From: Nymphalis io
Lineage: Eukaryota; Arthropoda; Insecta; Lepidoptera; Nymphalidae
Assembly: GCF_905147045.1 (NCBI RefSeq)
Contig: NC_065894.1
Span: 11,135,501 to 11,199,500 of the forward strand
DNA: 64,000 bases
Direction of reading: 5' to 3'
The translations under genes were made by a program, and so were the position numbers. Each line of letters begins with the position of its first letter. Positions within the stretch are counted from its first letter, which is position 1. The notes beneath the pieces are model-generated. The model was not told the DNA's origin, ran no database searches, and worked only from the letters and a program-made list of their open reading frames with translations. Positions 36,246 to 47,419 of this stretch are shown in pieces.

Positions 36246-36599
36246 GGTAGCAAATATATTTGATAGCAAGTTAAATTATAATTTGGTAATCTTCGTTGAT
36301 TGAGCAAGAGACGTGAAATAAATCGCTCAAGGTTTCTAAGAGAATGGGCGATTGTGAATTTCTTAAATTCAATTAATAGATATCAAATTAATTAATGTGA
36401 AATAGAATATTGTGCTTATAATAGCTATTATAATTAATTAATTATTGACACTGTAAGTTGAACTGTGGTAAACATTTAAGCGTAGATAAACATATGTTGT
36501 GACAATCTTTGTTTTATATTTGTAACATTAAGTCTAACCTGGTTTTAACAACATTTGATAATGACTGATTCCAGTATTCCAGGCATTGTAGATTGATTA

Positions 36600-36889
36600 C
36601 TGGTGGTAGGGCTTTGTGCAAGCTCGTCTGAGTAGGTACCACCTACCCATCAGATATTCTACCGCAAAACAGCAGTACTTGGTATTGTTGTGTTCCGGTT
36701 TGAAGGGTGTGTGCGCCAGTGTAATTACAGGCACAAGGGATATAACATCTTAGTTCCCAAGGTTGTTGGAGCATTGGCGATGTAAGCGATGGTTTAAATT
36801 TCTTACAATGGCAAAGCCTATGAGCGTTGGTGACCACTTATCATCAGGTGGTCCATATGATCGTCCGCCAACCTATACTATAAAAAATG
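36600..36889 (-). mobile_element. Family B element, full length
   Basis: Begins TGGTGGTAGGGCTTTGTGCA and ends near GGTGGTCCATATGATCG, so the copy is on the minus strand and complete. Confidence 0.82.
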
Positions 36890-36919
36890 TTTGGAATACA
36901 AGACATTCATAACACTGTT

Positions 36920-37015
36920 AATGAAAACAAAAACAGTATCAAGTATTGATGTTTGGATTCAGAATAATGAATAAGTGGGCGGTATCAACCTGGACTTGCA
37001 GACTATGCCCTTGAA
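36920..37015 (+). mobile_element. Family B 3' fragment, old
   Basis: ACAGTATCAAGTATTGATGT and AATAAGTGGGCGGTATCAAC match the 3' part. It lies 30 bases after a full minus-strand copy. Confidence 0.4.
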
Positions 37016-37360
37016 ACAATATATTGGTATTTTGCACCAGTTCTAGTTCATTACTGTAGAATAGCTATTTACTAACAATATTTAAGTGGCGAGAATTTGT
37101 TGAAAGTAATAAAACATTATTATTTAACATATCACAAGGAGTTTCAAGGTCTGCAGGCAATCATGGCTTTAGAATTAGTTCATGATTGTACTAACAACTT
37201 GGTACTCCAATATGGTTAATATTTAAATAGAATTTTACAAGTGTGAAGAGAAAAGTGAAAATTTGTAAACAGGTATTCGAATTGTAGCTTTCTAGTTCCA
37301 GCATCATACTATTGATCTCGATAATAATAATAAATAAATAATATATTATATAGAATAAAG

Positions 37361-37672
37361 CCGAGATGGCCCAGTGGTAAGAACGCGTGAATCTTAACCG
37401 ATGATCGTGGGTTCAAGCCCGGGCAAGCACCACTGAATTTTCATGTGCTTAATTTGTGATTATAATTCATCTCGTGCTTTACGGTGAAGGAAAACGTCGT
37501 GAGGAAACCTGCATGTGTCTAATTTCACTGAAATTCTGCCACATGTGTATTCCACCAACCCGCATTGGAGCAGCGTGGTGGAATAAGCTCCAAACCTTCT
37601 CCTCAAAAAGAGGAGAGGAGGCCTTTAGCCCAGCAGTGGGACATTCACAGGCTGTTACGGTTATGGTTACGG
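37361..37672 (+). mobile_element. Family A SINE, full length
   Basis: This tRNA-derived SINE has a head GCCGAGATGGCCCAGTGG (A box) and GGGTTCAAGCCC (B box), a body with the landmarks CATGTGCTTAATTTGTGATT and CATTGGAGCAGCGTGGTGG, and a 3' end GGCTGTTAC with a short GGTTATGGTTACGG tail. It is flanked by a perfect 12-bp target-site duplication, TATAGAATAAAG (37349-37360 and 37673-37684). It would be transcribed by RNA polymerase III and moved by LINE enzymes. The perfect duplication suggests a recent insertion. Confidence 0.9.
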
Positions 37673-37684
37673 TATAGAATAAAG

Positions 37685-38936
37685 ATATATACCTTATTTT
37701 CCCTTTAATTAATTCCTGTTACGTTTTTTACAACTTTTACATACGCAGTGTTTTGGAGAAAACTCACGACATGTGCAATGAAAGCGTGTACTCAGAAAGT
37801 TAGCGGGAATTGCGTTCAACGTTATTTTACACCGAAAAAATACTTTATTTATAATAATAAAAAAAGAATCACATAAGAACATTCTTATTTTCTATATTTT
37901 TCTTAACATTTGTTGTTTACAATTTCACAAAATTTATAATGTGAGAAATACTACATTTGCTATTACTTTTAACACGATACAAGTGAAAGAGATAGTATTA
38001 TTATAAAGTTGGTGTAGAACAGTCGGCAGCTCTTAAAGTCAAATTGACCAAGCAACAAGTGGTAGGTTGAGTTGGACCGGTTTCAACGGCAACCTGCGGC
38101 TGACCTACTCTGTATGTTTCTATCACGCGCACTACAAGCACTGCCGACATAACATTCTGCTTCTTCGCTATAGAAATAAGTCAATGGTATCGGATATATG
38201 TATATATTTGACTGTATGATTAATTTAAGAAAAAGAGTAACTATAGACTTTCTTGCTGTACAATAATTTATAACATGATGAATCAGAAGTGCCCATAAAA
38301 GCTTAATACCCGCACTCACAAAAACAAGAAAATAATCATAAACAAAGACTTACTTCTAATGTGGAGTTTAATTAAAAAAATGCGGTCTTATCTCAAAAAG
38401 AGCCATTGCATTGTAGAGAGTATTTTACTTAAAAATGTAACGTTTAGAAAAATCTGCATTTCCGAATACAAAGTTACAGAAGCCTGTTTTACCGACTAAA
38501 TTAAAACGTCGATAAAACAGTTACACACACACAAACATTTGAACATATAAAACAGTGGAAGTATTTGAGTTTTTAAAAAGTTTTTAAGACAAGCAGACAC
38601 CAGAATGATGCACTGAAAAATTAAATGCTGTATAAATTATTAAAAAAAATAATATGTTTAATCAAAAAAGAATAAAAATAATATAAAGTTTTATGAAAAA
38701 ACTCAATTTTTTGGTATGCAAATACCACCCATGGAATATTTTCGCAGCTGCTTTTCGGCGAGGATTTTGAGTATCAAATTACTCGCATACTTTTTTAAAG
38801 CTTGAACACCATTTTTACTTCACATAAAACCACTCAAAATTCGTATTTGTATGTCAATTGTTGTAAAAAGTTTATTCGATATTTAAATTTGTACGTGTAA
38901 TAATGTTTGTATTGAAATAAATTTTTAATTTATCAA
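37685..38936. other. No gene seen
   Basis: AT-rich except for a GC-richer patch at 38040-38160 (CCGGTTTCAACGGCAACCTG). A minus frame there (YFYSEEAECYVGSACSARDR) has no splice support. Confidence 0.5.
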
Positions 38937-38948
38937 TTAATATTGAAT

Positions 38949-39234
38949 CCGTACCGTAACAGCCTGTGAATGTCCCACTGCTGGGCTAAAGGCCTCCTCT
39001 CCTCTTTTTGAGGAGAAGGTTTGGAGCTTATTCCACCACGCTGCTCCAATGCGGGTTGGTGGAATACACATGTGGCAGAATTTCAGTGAAATTAGACACA
39101 TGCAGGTTTCCTCACGATGTTTTCCTTCACCGTAAAGCACGAGATGAATTATAATCACAAATTAAGCACATGAAAATTCAGTGGTGCTTGCCCGGGTTTC
39201 ACATGTTCTTACCACTGGGCCATCTCGGCTTTTT
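38949..39234 (-). mobile_element. Family A SINE, head partly deleted
   Basis: This copy is almost identical in the body to that at 37361 but lacks about 26 bases of the tRNA-like head, around the B box. It is flanked by a perfect 12-bp duplication, TTAATATTGAAT (38937-38948 and 39235-39246). The intact duplication shows the deletion happened inside the inserted copy or was carried by its source. Confidence 0.88.
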
Positions 39235-39826
39235 TTAATATTGAATACGACCAGAAAATCGAATTAGAGTGCAGAGTTTCTTTATGTAGTAGTAGTATGT
39301 AGTCTCTATTTAGTATATACATATTATATACTAAAACTTCTCCGAAACGCGCTGCATCGTCTTCTATAAGTTTTATGTAAAGAGGCTTAGTATTTTTTTC
39401 TTTGGCATTACAAAATGCTTTTAATAGTTTATATTTAATTCATTTAAATATATATTATAGTAAGTGACAGGTCGGCTAGCGAGTACAAGGGCCTCATGAT
39501 ATTAAATTAATCATTTCACCTTAACGAAGTCCTTGGCACTATAAGAGGTCACGCCACGCCTTACATATCAAACACGCTACTATTAAGGTACTAAACAAGA
39601 TGTTTTTATAGCAAATTTCTCACTAGATAATTCAATATTTCAAATTTTTCGGTGCACTGTTCCTCCACATATAAAAGGAAATGATTTGCCTTTTAACGAT
39701 CGCAATTAAAATGTCAAGCTTTTTATATTGATTTATAACATGGCAAAAGAGATATCAGTATAAAAGGCATACTGACCTCTTAGAGATATATTACCAAATA
39801 TACCAGCCAAGAGTATGAACTAAATT

Positions 39827-40105
39827 AACAGCCTGTATATGTCTCAGCTATGCTAAGGCCTCATCTCCCTTTTGAGGAGAAGGTTTAGAGCTTATTCCAT
39901 GACTCTCCTCCAATGCGAGTTGGTGGATACACGTGTACATTTATAATAAAATTAGACGCGTGCAGTTTTCCTCACCGTTTTTCCTTCATCGCCAAGCATA
40001 AATTATCAACACAAATTAAGCATACGAAAAAATCAGTGGTATTTGCGCAATTTCAAATCCGCAATCATAGGTAAAAATTAACGCGTTCTAACCGAATAAA
40101 GAATT
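39827..40105 (-). mobile_element. Family A SINE, old copy
   Basis: Recognisable landmarks (GTCTCAGCTATGCTAAGGCC, CTCCAATGCGAGTTGG) with many changes; the head is worn. Confidence 0.65.
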
Positions 40106-40339
40106 TAGGTAAAAAAATAAGACTTACAATCATACAAAATCTAGATCACATAATACAATGGGAAAACATGTATAACTTTTATAAGAAACTGTTTATAATA
40201 ATAATATCCTGGGACATTTTTCACACACGGCCATCTGATCCCAAATTAAGCTTGTATAAAGCTTGTACTATGGAAACCAGAAAACTGATATACTACATAT
40301 ACTATTTTTCTTTTGTAAAAACATACTTATATAGATAAT

Positions 40340-40465
40340 TTCACCCAGACTCCGGACAAACAGACATGTTCATGCACACAAATGTCTGTCCTGGGTGGGA
40401 ATCGAACCCACAACCTTCGGCGTGAAAGGCAAGTATTTACCGACCAAGCCAACCGGTCCGTCAAA
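40340..40465 (-). mobile_element. Family D, tRNA-derived SINE
   Basis: On the minus strand: GGACCGGTTGGCTTGGTCGG (A box region), GTGGGTTCGATTCCCACCC (B box), then CAGGACAGACATTTGTG and CATGTCTGTTTGTCCGGAG. The promoter boxes are well kept. Only this copy was seen in the window. Confidence 0.65.
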
Positions 40466-40714
40466 TATTTTACTATTAATAGACAAATGTACACATCAAT
40501 CATATTTAACAAAGTAACTGTTTTGATATCATGAATACGATTTCAAACAAGTTCGCAATCAAAGATGTAACCTGTTTCGGTAACATTTAACTATACAGAA
40601 TCGACGTAACAGTTATGATTTAATGTATTCAATAATTCTTTATACGAAACATTCTAGGTAGGTATTTTGTCATCTTACGGTTTCTTTGATTCCAACAAAA
40701 TTTTAAAATAAATC

Positions 40715-40975
40715 GATATAGCACAGTGGATAGAATACGTTGTTAGCCAAATTTCGAAGTTGAAATCCGTGGTTGATTTGACGTGTAGACTTCGCAGTTT
40801 CGCGTGCTTAATTCATTTTGTTTATAAAGAAAACATTGTAAGGAAATTTAGATGGGTAAGATGAATCTCTACCACAAGTGTCCATAAATACTGATTAGAA
40901 CAGAGTGATGGAATAATCTCTCCTTATAAGGGCTGGAAGCTTTTACCCAGCAGTGGGACTTACAGACTGTTATAT
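40715..40975 (+). mobile_element. Family A SINE, very old copy
   Basis: Head (ATAGCACAGTGGATAG), CGTGCTTAATTCATTTTG and CCCAGCAGTGGGACTTACAG keep the order of family A but are strongly diverged. Confidence 0.55.
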
Positions 40976-41280
40976 TAAGAAATTTAATTTCATACCAGTT
41001 TAATACAATTATTTTTACACCCCTGAATCATATATTATCGAAAACTTTTATCGTGTTTCCTTAGGTGCTGTGGTTTTCGTCATAATATATACATAATGGT
41101 ATTCGATACAGAACGGGTGACTTATACGGTTATATGTGGTTATGGCTTCCTGTTTTATTACACCTAAAATATATTAAAACATATATATTCTTTTACCATT
41201 GTCCCGTTTACTTATATGCTTTCCTTTAAGACAACTTAATTGTTACAGCCTAAATTTATGAAAATAAGACATTGCGTCAT

Positions 41281-41420
41281 TCATTTGCGACCACGGTACT
41301 ATTTACTATCATTTAAGATGCGCACTCTCTCTGTAATTACACTGGCTCACTAGATCCGGAGGACAGCAATGGTGTTATTATTTTGCATTAGAATACAAGA
41401 TGATCGATAATATTGTTGTC
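41281..41420 (+). mobile_element. Family B element, very old
   Basis: CTGTAATTACACTGGCTCAC is an exact family B landmark; TTTTGCATTAGAATACAAGATGA corresponds to the region after it. Confidence 0.5.
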
Positions 41421-41904
41421 CACTCAGGGAATCTATAGATAAGTCCATTACCATTCAAATATTGTATCGTTTCGTTATTTGTTAAAAACTGGTACACGAC
41501 ACCTTTTATTACTATCAAAGACTTCCTTTTCTATGGAAGAAGTAAAGATTTTAACAATGGAATATTCGTTGACAAAATTTCATTACATTGCATTTCTTTA
41601 AATAATTTTATTTTTATTTCTGCTCTACTTTATATAGTTCTCTTCAGAACTGGGTTGAGGAATATACCGCTTTGTATACACGAGGAATTTAGAGTATTCT
41701 CATTAGGAGAAGCGGTGAGCATGGAGCTCTGGTTTAGTTAGACGTCTGACATCGAAATACAGGCGTTTTTCTGACCCTTGAGCTATTAATGTGTGGTCTA
41801 AGTTGAAAACTGCTGCAGTTACACGAGCTGTAAGATCATTTGGTAATTAAAAACTATGTTAGTGTATTTATGTACTCGTGACATATATAAATGGGCAAGA
41901 TTAA

Positions 41905-42010
41905 TTGCCCCGTTGGTCTATTGGGTAGGCTGTTCGGATGTAGATTATGACGTCCTAAATTTGAACTCCAGGTCAGATGGAGGTAGATAACACTGGTTGC
42001 GGTTATTGGC
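41905..42010 (+). mobile_element. Family E, tRNA-derived SINE head
   Basis: CCCCGTTGGTCTATTGGGTA (A box region) and AAATTTGAACTCCAGG (B box) form a tRNA-like head close to family C but with a different short tail. It is followed by a T run. Confidence 0.55.
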
Positions 42011-42354
42011 TTTTGAAGTAACTTTTTTTTTAATTATATAGAACGCTTTGAGCTTAACCAAAAAATATTTAATATTTTATGAAATAGCACACTAGTATTA
42101 GAGCCTCGACGGACTATTTCAAATATAAAATAAATCTAAATTTTTTCATTAATGTCCATTGATACATAACTTCGTTCAAGTTCATTCGACTCGTAACGAT
42201 AAGTAATGAAGGTGAAACTAGAGGCCAAGGCGAAATATTTTATTAAGTAACTACACGGCATCAACGACTGACTATCAAGTCTATTTAATCATATCGAGTT
42301 GGAGAAGTTGTTCCTGTATATTTAAATTGTAAACCATTTTGGGATATCACGTGA

Positions 42355-42490
42355 TAATTCAGCTTCGCCTGTAGTTGCTAGCATTGTAAAAAATTATGCC
42401 ACTTCTTACATAATCAATGTACAACCATGGCAACCAAGATATGACCCCAAAAGGTTAAGTAATTACATCAGGTCACAAGATTTTTGTCGA
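42355..42490 (+). mobile_element. Family B element, very old
   Basis: GCTAGCATTGTAAAAAATTA, CAACCATGGCAACCAAGATA and TTAAGTAATTACATCAGG loosely keep family B order. Confidence 0.3.
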
Positions 42491-43016
42491 TAAAATAGCT
42501 GGTCAGCTTGCGTCACAAAGATTTATCACAATAAAAAAATGTATGAAAAAAAAAACCGATTCTATTTCGAAATTTAAAACTAATTCTTTGAAGTGAAATA
42601 TGTCATCAATCTAATTAAGGTTATATTTCAAATTAATTTGTATTTCTTAATGAATCATTTTTTTCAAACGTCCCATTCTATACAAGTTGCAATTAATACG
42701 TAGTTGTAAATGTCATGAAATATTTTATTCTTAGTATGTAATAAATCAATCATTCATTTAAATACTTGAAGCACCAGTAACAAGACGTATTCGAGGATAA
42801 ACGGTAATAAAACGAAGTACACGTTTAATATTTTATTTTATATAATATTAGAGACATGATTTGAGTGTTCATCTTTAAGAATTTATGATGAAAATAATGT
42901 TATTGCGCAAACGGATGTTTTATAACGTGTACTTAAAGAATTTACGGCTTCATCGTTTTCTGTTATTTACGACAAACAGATATGACAAAATATTACACTT
43001 GGAGGTGCACGGTAGA
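42491..43016. other. AT-rich, no gene seen
   Basis: No coding or repeat signal seen. Confidence 0.6.
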
Positions 43017-43026
43017 GGGGGGGGGG
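43017..43026. repeat. Poly-G run of 10
   Basis: GAGGGGGGGGGGCG in an AT-rich region. It may be an assembly or sequencing-error hotspot. Confidence 0.9.
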
Positions 43027-43084
43027 CGATATTTCATGGTCAATTTTAGTGCAGCGTACCTACGTCCGAATCGAATTACGTCAA

Positions 43085-43345
43085 ATGGACAAACTCAATC
43101 TCAAGTGTTCGTAAACACAGGTACGATCCTATTCTCTCAATTTCGTAATCTGATGGGATGACCGGAGACGATTCAGACGTAGGACTGACAGCTATACGAT
43201 CTTTCTTTGGGTATGAAAGTGTAAAACTGGTATTTTCAGTATTTCTGTCTGAAAATTTCTTAACAGAAAAACCCAATACCATCAATTGACCCGAATTGGA
43301 GCCTCAAACTAGAACCTCGGCATCTGTAGCCTTAAATGTTAGCAG
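43085..43345 (-). mobile_element. Family C SINE, diverged
   Basis: GTTCGTAAACACAGGTACG, CGTAATCTGATGGGATGACC, TTAACAGAAAAACCCAATAC and CTAGAACCTCGGCATCTG correspond to family C from tail to head. Confidence 0.6.
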
Positions 43346-45568
43346 TTATAAAAACTAAACATACATTATAATAACACAAATGAGTTTCTATTTTGATGCA
43401 AAAATGTTTATAATAAAAATACCGGTTAATATTTAGCAAATATATTTTATTTATTATTTTATTGCTTATGATCTTAAGACTTGGGCCATCCAGTCTACGC
43501 GAGGCTATAGATATTTCTGTCCAAGAATGAGAACGTCTGTCGTTACGTAACAGCGGATTATGACCTCTTCATACCCTCCGAGGTCTTAAGATATTTTGAG
43601 ACACTGCGACATGGACACTAAGGAGTTACAATAGGGAAGTTATTCCTCTCATGGAATAATTATTTTGGGTTTATTTTCACCACAAGTTATTCAATTAATA
43701 ATAAAAAGTGTATTATTTCTAAGATTTTGAATATATAATTAATTTGTAATGGGGGTCTGTTTAGACGTCTCGTCGGTCTAAGCGAATTCATTAAACCCTC
43801 AATTGCTGAACTGTATATAATTTGTTTAATTGGTAGCGCAAGTACAAATTGTGAAAAAACTTAACTTCAATATTTTTTTTTTCAAATGTCTAAGATTTTG
43901 TTAAAAAAAGTAAAGTAGTCTATAATACCTTCGTTCTGTTGCAAAAGGACCAATAAACATGTATAAGAGTTCTTTTAGTTTTCCTTACAAAATATTTCCC
44001 TCGTCCAAGCGCTAGACGAACTTAAAGCACATAAGCTCACTTCCATAACTTGGCTGGATATAAACTCACGACTCCTGAATAACACCCACGTGATCTCACT
44101 ACTTAGCCAAGTTGTCTTTTAACATTTGACATTAGATGAAACAACATGGACACTTAAAATTTCTAATAGTTTTAAATCGTTTGAAAGCTTTTGATTCTCA
44201 TTACTATGCCGGTATTAAACGCCGAAGTGTACCGGGCTGGTGTTTAATTGTGTCGAGATAATGAGGCGGGCGTTATGTATCGATTGTACGCACAAAGGAT
44301 TTGTAAGACAACGAACAGTTCTCATTATATGAAACTACTAGAACCATTTACTATACCATTGACTTTGCAGCTCGTCTAATTTTAACTCAACAATTCTTTT
44401 CAACGTCAATATTGTAACATTGTTCTTGGTGAAGCTTATACTGTGACTTCTATTTATATTCTTGTGAAACAAATTTCTGCGATGTACTTTATCCATTACA
44501 TACAATATAAATAGCTAGCTCTTGAACACGACTGGTACTACTTTGTCGAATCGTCGAGCAATATAAAAAAAAGGTACGCGCTAAGGAATCGCGTTTAAAT
44601 CTTGAATATAATTTATGAAATATTTCACTTTATACTTTTACAACACAGATGACCAATATTGTATTATTATTCGTTTATCCATTTCATCTTGTCGGCACAG
44701 CGTGAAAACTGACCAAAAAAATATCTTCCAAGAGAAGCGATTTTTAAGCATGTAAATTAATATATGATTTTCATATGTAATATATTTATTATTTAATTAA
44801 GCATTTATGACGTTATTACACTACGAAATACTAATTTCTCTCACACTCACACAAATAATTGTGTGCTTGTCATAAAAATCCATCCAGTGCTTTTCGTTTA
44901 TACAGATAAATAATTTATTCTATCTTTTTTTTTAACATATATCTATGTATCTATTTATATTATATATAATATATAAATGAAACACAACTAACTCCTTTTC
45001 CAAAGTTCTCTGCAAGCTTAAGGTCGATAAACGTGAGTTTAGTAAGCAATTCCTTAAGCTCCATAAGCATAAACTAAGAAGGGTTTTATGAAAATCGACT
45101 CCGTAAAGGGTTTGTTTGAGTTTGTGCGAAACTAGATATGTGATGGAGAGTAGAAGTACAGGGCACTAGTTATACATTTATAAAAAATATTTTGATCAAA
45201 CAATTTTATAAAGATTGAAATCATAGTATCAATATTAAAACTTACAGTTAATTAGTTTTATGTGATAAATATAATTTGTTTAATTATTACTTGTTTAGAT
45301 AAGTTTTTTTTATCAAAACTTCAAATAACATGACATAATGTAATTACTATTAATTAATAATTACATAAAAACCTCATTAATAGAATAGCAAAAAAAAAAC
45401 TGTGGGATATTTCCACGATAAGCTATTATTGCGAGTGATATTATATGTTTCAAAGATTTCTCAACGATCACTAACCTTCTAAAGTGCCTGTCCAAGATAC
45501 TACCTTGGAATAACGATAAATGTTATTTGTACTTGATATTTATTTAACATGTAACGTTGAACATTCTT

Positions 45569-45570
<2 letters not shown>
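43346..45570. other. Mostly AT-rich, no gene seen
   Basis: A GC-richer patch at 43470-43610 reads RLGPSSLREAIDISVQ on the plus strand before a stop; it may be dead coding DNA but I cannot place it. Another patch at 44210-44280 shows nothing. Confidence 0.45.
44020..44115 (-). repeat. Possible worn tRNA-like repeat
   Basis: On the minus strand AACTTGGCTAAGTAGTGAG resembles an A box and GAGTTTATATCCAGCC a B box. Too worn to assign. Confidence 0.3.

Positions 45571-45603
<33 letters not shown>
45571..45603. repeat. TA microsatellite, about 16 units
   Basis: An uninterrupted TA run directly before the family F repeat. Open frames reading YIYIYI across it are chance. Confidence 0.95.
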
Positions 45604-45604
<1 letters not shown>

Positions 45605-45605
<1 letters not shown>

Positions 45606-45745
45606 CTTATATATTCCTATTTACCTACCAATTAAGCGTACAGCTTGTGTTAGGAGTACGGATGTCAGGAGCCCAAGGGATCAGGCTCGAAGTTGCGATA
45701 CTTTACATTACCGACCCGCAAACTATTGCGCTGTTGACGCTTTAA
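45605..45745 (-). mobile_element. Family F, tRNA-derived repeat
   Basis: Second copy: TATTCCTATTTACC, AAGCGTACAGCTTGTGTTAGG, GGCTCGAAGTTGCG (B box on minus) and GCAAACTATTGCGCTGTTGACG. It lies directly after a TA microsatellite. Confidence 0.55.
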
Positions 45746-45754
45746 TTGTATATT

Positions 45755-45930
45755 GTACTAGCTTATCGCCTCGGCGATAAATATATTTTGGATAGGATTT
45801 GGTAAAATCCGTTCTTAGTGAGCCTCTACGTCGGGGAAGGAGAAACTGTGACTATTTCAAGTCCATCCGCATATTTTAGGGGATCTAGTGATGAGTGGTA
45901 TTTCGCTTACGTAAAGATAATATATAAAAG
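45755..45930. repeat. Non-autonomous element tail
   Basis: ACTAGCTTATCGCCTCGGC, GGTAAAATCCGTTCTTAGTG, AGCCTCTACGTCGGGGAAGG and AGTGATGAGTGGTATTTCGC fit a common lepidopteran element edge. The 85-codon open frame from 45818 lies mostly in it. A piece after it (46020-46165) reads MNVTLNGYNNDPRARGQSEW in one frame and may be unrelated coding debris. Confidence 0.45.
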
Positions 45931-46169
45931 TCAATATCATATTGTTATTGTAAATACTACAACTGGCTGTAAGCATTCCGTACCGGGTTATAAAAATTAT
46001 ATATTCAATAAAACACAAGGTAAGAAAATAAACGGTGGTTATATATATGAATGTGACGTTAAACGGTTACAATAATGATCCAAGAGCGCGCGGACAATCT
46101 GAGTGGAGTGTTTTACAAATACAATTTGATGATTCTTATAGCCTTGTATACGAAAAAGACAAGGTATAA

Positions 46170-46719
46170 AACTTTTCACGAGGTATTTATCAAGTTAAGA
46201 AATCCGAAAATCAAACTGTTTTTTTTTTAATTCTATTATACGTGTTATATATCAATACAAGCAGTTAGATGTCTGAATCCCCAATTTTATTAATTAAAAT
46301 ATATAAAAATAGTATCATAGGTCCTATCACATAGTTCACTAAGTTTTTCATGCGCTAATAAATATGCGCATAAGCAGTTTTGGCATGATTGAATAACAAA
46401 ATTTTCAGTTACAAGAATATAGCAACCCTAAAGTTTATAATACGAACACACAGATGAGCAAATTTATTCAAAATGATCAATCAATTCTGATTGCGATAGT
46501 ATCGTAGAAGTGCAATCGTCTTCGATTTGTCTCATTATTAAGCCGAGCATCGGGTTCGTCTGCAAGTATGAATCGCTATTTTTATTCCAATTTCTTAAGG
46601 TCGTATGTATTAAGTTTCTATTTCTAACACCATAAAACACCATATATTAATGTATCATTCTAATTACGAAATGAATGCTTTAAAAGTAACGTTTATACAT
46701 TACTTACTATTAAAACAGA
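46170..46719. other. AT-rich, no gene seen
   Basis: Region upstream of the 46789 frame; no repeat recognised. Confidence 0.55.
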
Positions 46720-46788
46720 AGAAAGAAAAAAATAATTAAAGCGGAGTGAATCGCGATTTTTATTTTGTAGGAATATTTCAGTACAAAC
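46720..46788 (+). promoter_or_regulatory. Candidate leader of the 46789 open frame
   Basis: Just before the ATG at 46789 are a pyrimidine-rich acceptor-like string (TTTTATTTTGTAG, ending 46770) and TTCAGTACA, an arthropod initiator-like TCAGT. Either the exon starts at 46771 after a leader intron, or transcription starts near 46779. The sequence does not decide between them. Confidence 0.25.
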
Positions 46789-46983
46789 ATGGCGCTACTA
46801 TTCCGACGAGTACTAATAAAATATAAGAAAATTATCAGTTTCCAAGCTCTATTTAAAGTTCAACCTGTCTCACGACCTTTTGTTGTAACAGTAGCGAAAC
46901 ACGATAAATTAATTCCACAATTAACCAGCAATATTAATAAGGCATTTTACATCGATTTTTGTCTTATTCATATTGACTGCTAA
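46789..46983 (+). CDS. Candidate first coding exon with mitochondrial-type presequence
   Basis: The open frame starts at an ATG in a good context (ACAAACATGG) and runs 64 codons. The N-terminus (MALLFRRVLIKYKKIISF) has no acidic residues, is rich in Arg, Lys and hydrophobics, and looks like a mitochondrial targeting helix. It continues through VQPVSRPFVVTVAKHDK. The last part, after about residue 51, looks like intron read-through (FYIDFCLIHIDC). I could not find a canonical GT donor. The phase-matching candidate is a weak GC donor at AATAAG|GCATTT near 46953, which would join in phase 0 to ACAG|GTG at 47076. This could be the start of the gene whose exons follow at 47056 and 47319. It could also be a chance frame. 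Confidence 0.35.
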   Translation: MALLFRRVLIKYKKIISFQALFKVQPVSRPFVVTVAKHDKLIPQLTSNINKAFYIDFCLIHIDC

Positions 46984-47055
46984 CTCTTTGTCATACACAC
47001 TTGACAGGTTTTTACGCGATGACATCTTCGAAGTTTAAGATGGACAGTTTTTGTT

Positions 47056-47129
47056 ATGAACTCGTTTAAAGGACAGGTGTTAGTAAATACGGCAGGCGCT
47101 AACCTGAAGCCTCTTTTTGTCAACGCTAT
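47056..47129 (+). CDS. Small coding exon of a plus-strand gene
   Basis: This stretch reads MNSFKGQVLVNTAGANLKPL and on to VNA, then two bases of a split codon, and ends at a strong donor, GCTAT|GTAAGTG. Its exit phase fits the next exon at 47319 exactly. The 5' limit is uncertain. Translation could start at the ATG at 47056, or the exon could begin at an internal acceptor such as ACAG|GTG at 47076 and be joined to 46789. The frame upstream closes at a TGA near 47020. I do not recognise the peptide. Confidence 0.45.
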
Positions 47130-47318
47130 GTAAGTGCATCCGTCTTATATGTCTTGAATTTTTCTTAACAATTAGTTCATATTATGTATTATATACATTA
47201 TTGTTTGATAGGGATTATATTTTATCCGATAAATTGATCCATTGATGGAATTGAATGATTGATTTGATTATCCGAACGCACCAAAAAGACTTTTACTATA
47301 CTTATTTTTTTATTTCAG

Positions 47319-47419
47319 CAGGAAGACTGGCAGCGCCAATTATCGAAGACCTGTCGCTGTCAAGGATGTTTTTCATTACCCTGAAATATCCTCAAAGCTA
47401 AAGAAGCCAGCAGTGACAG
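47319..47419 (+). CDS. Coding exon with tandem NAGNAG acceptor
   Basis: The exon follows a good polypyrimidine tract (TTATTTTTTTATTTCAG) and reads RKTGSANYRRPVAVKDVFHY, followed by PEISSKLKKPAVT. Only this frame is open throughout; the other two contain stops. The acceptor is doubled, CAG|CAG|G. The first site (exon from 47319) makes the split codon ATC and gives I-R-K-T. The second (from 47322) makes ATG and gives M-K-T. Both are compatible with the donor of the previous exon. The 3' end is ACAG|GTCTGAGT at 47419, a moderate donor, leaving phase 1. Without splicing, the frame would run 24 more codons into repeat-like DNA. The peptide is basic and has no domain I can name. Confidence 0.55.

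Noticed and set aside
36041..36303. Two plus-strand frames of 60 and 69 codons
   Set aside because: Shadows of a minus-strand LINE ORF2 fragment.
37456..37677. 73-codon frame, also seen at 38937-39158 and 28809-29021
   Set aside because: Chance frames through family A SINE copies, hence their similarity to each other.
40375..40462. Possible true tRNA gene
   Set aside because: A and B boxes are present, but the cloverleaf cannot be closed convincingly and a SINE body follows. The same holds for the heads of families A, C, E and F.
40327..40512. 61-codon minus frame
   Set aside because: Runs through the family D tRNA-derived head.
45818..46075. 85-codon plus-strand frame that at first looked like a secreted-domain exon, with TTCTTAG before and AAG|GTAAG inside
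   Set aside because: The first half matches the edge of a common non-autonomous lepidopteran element (AAAATCCGTTCTTAGTGAG and following). The splice-like sites are likely chance.
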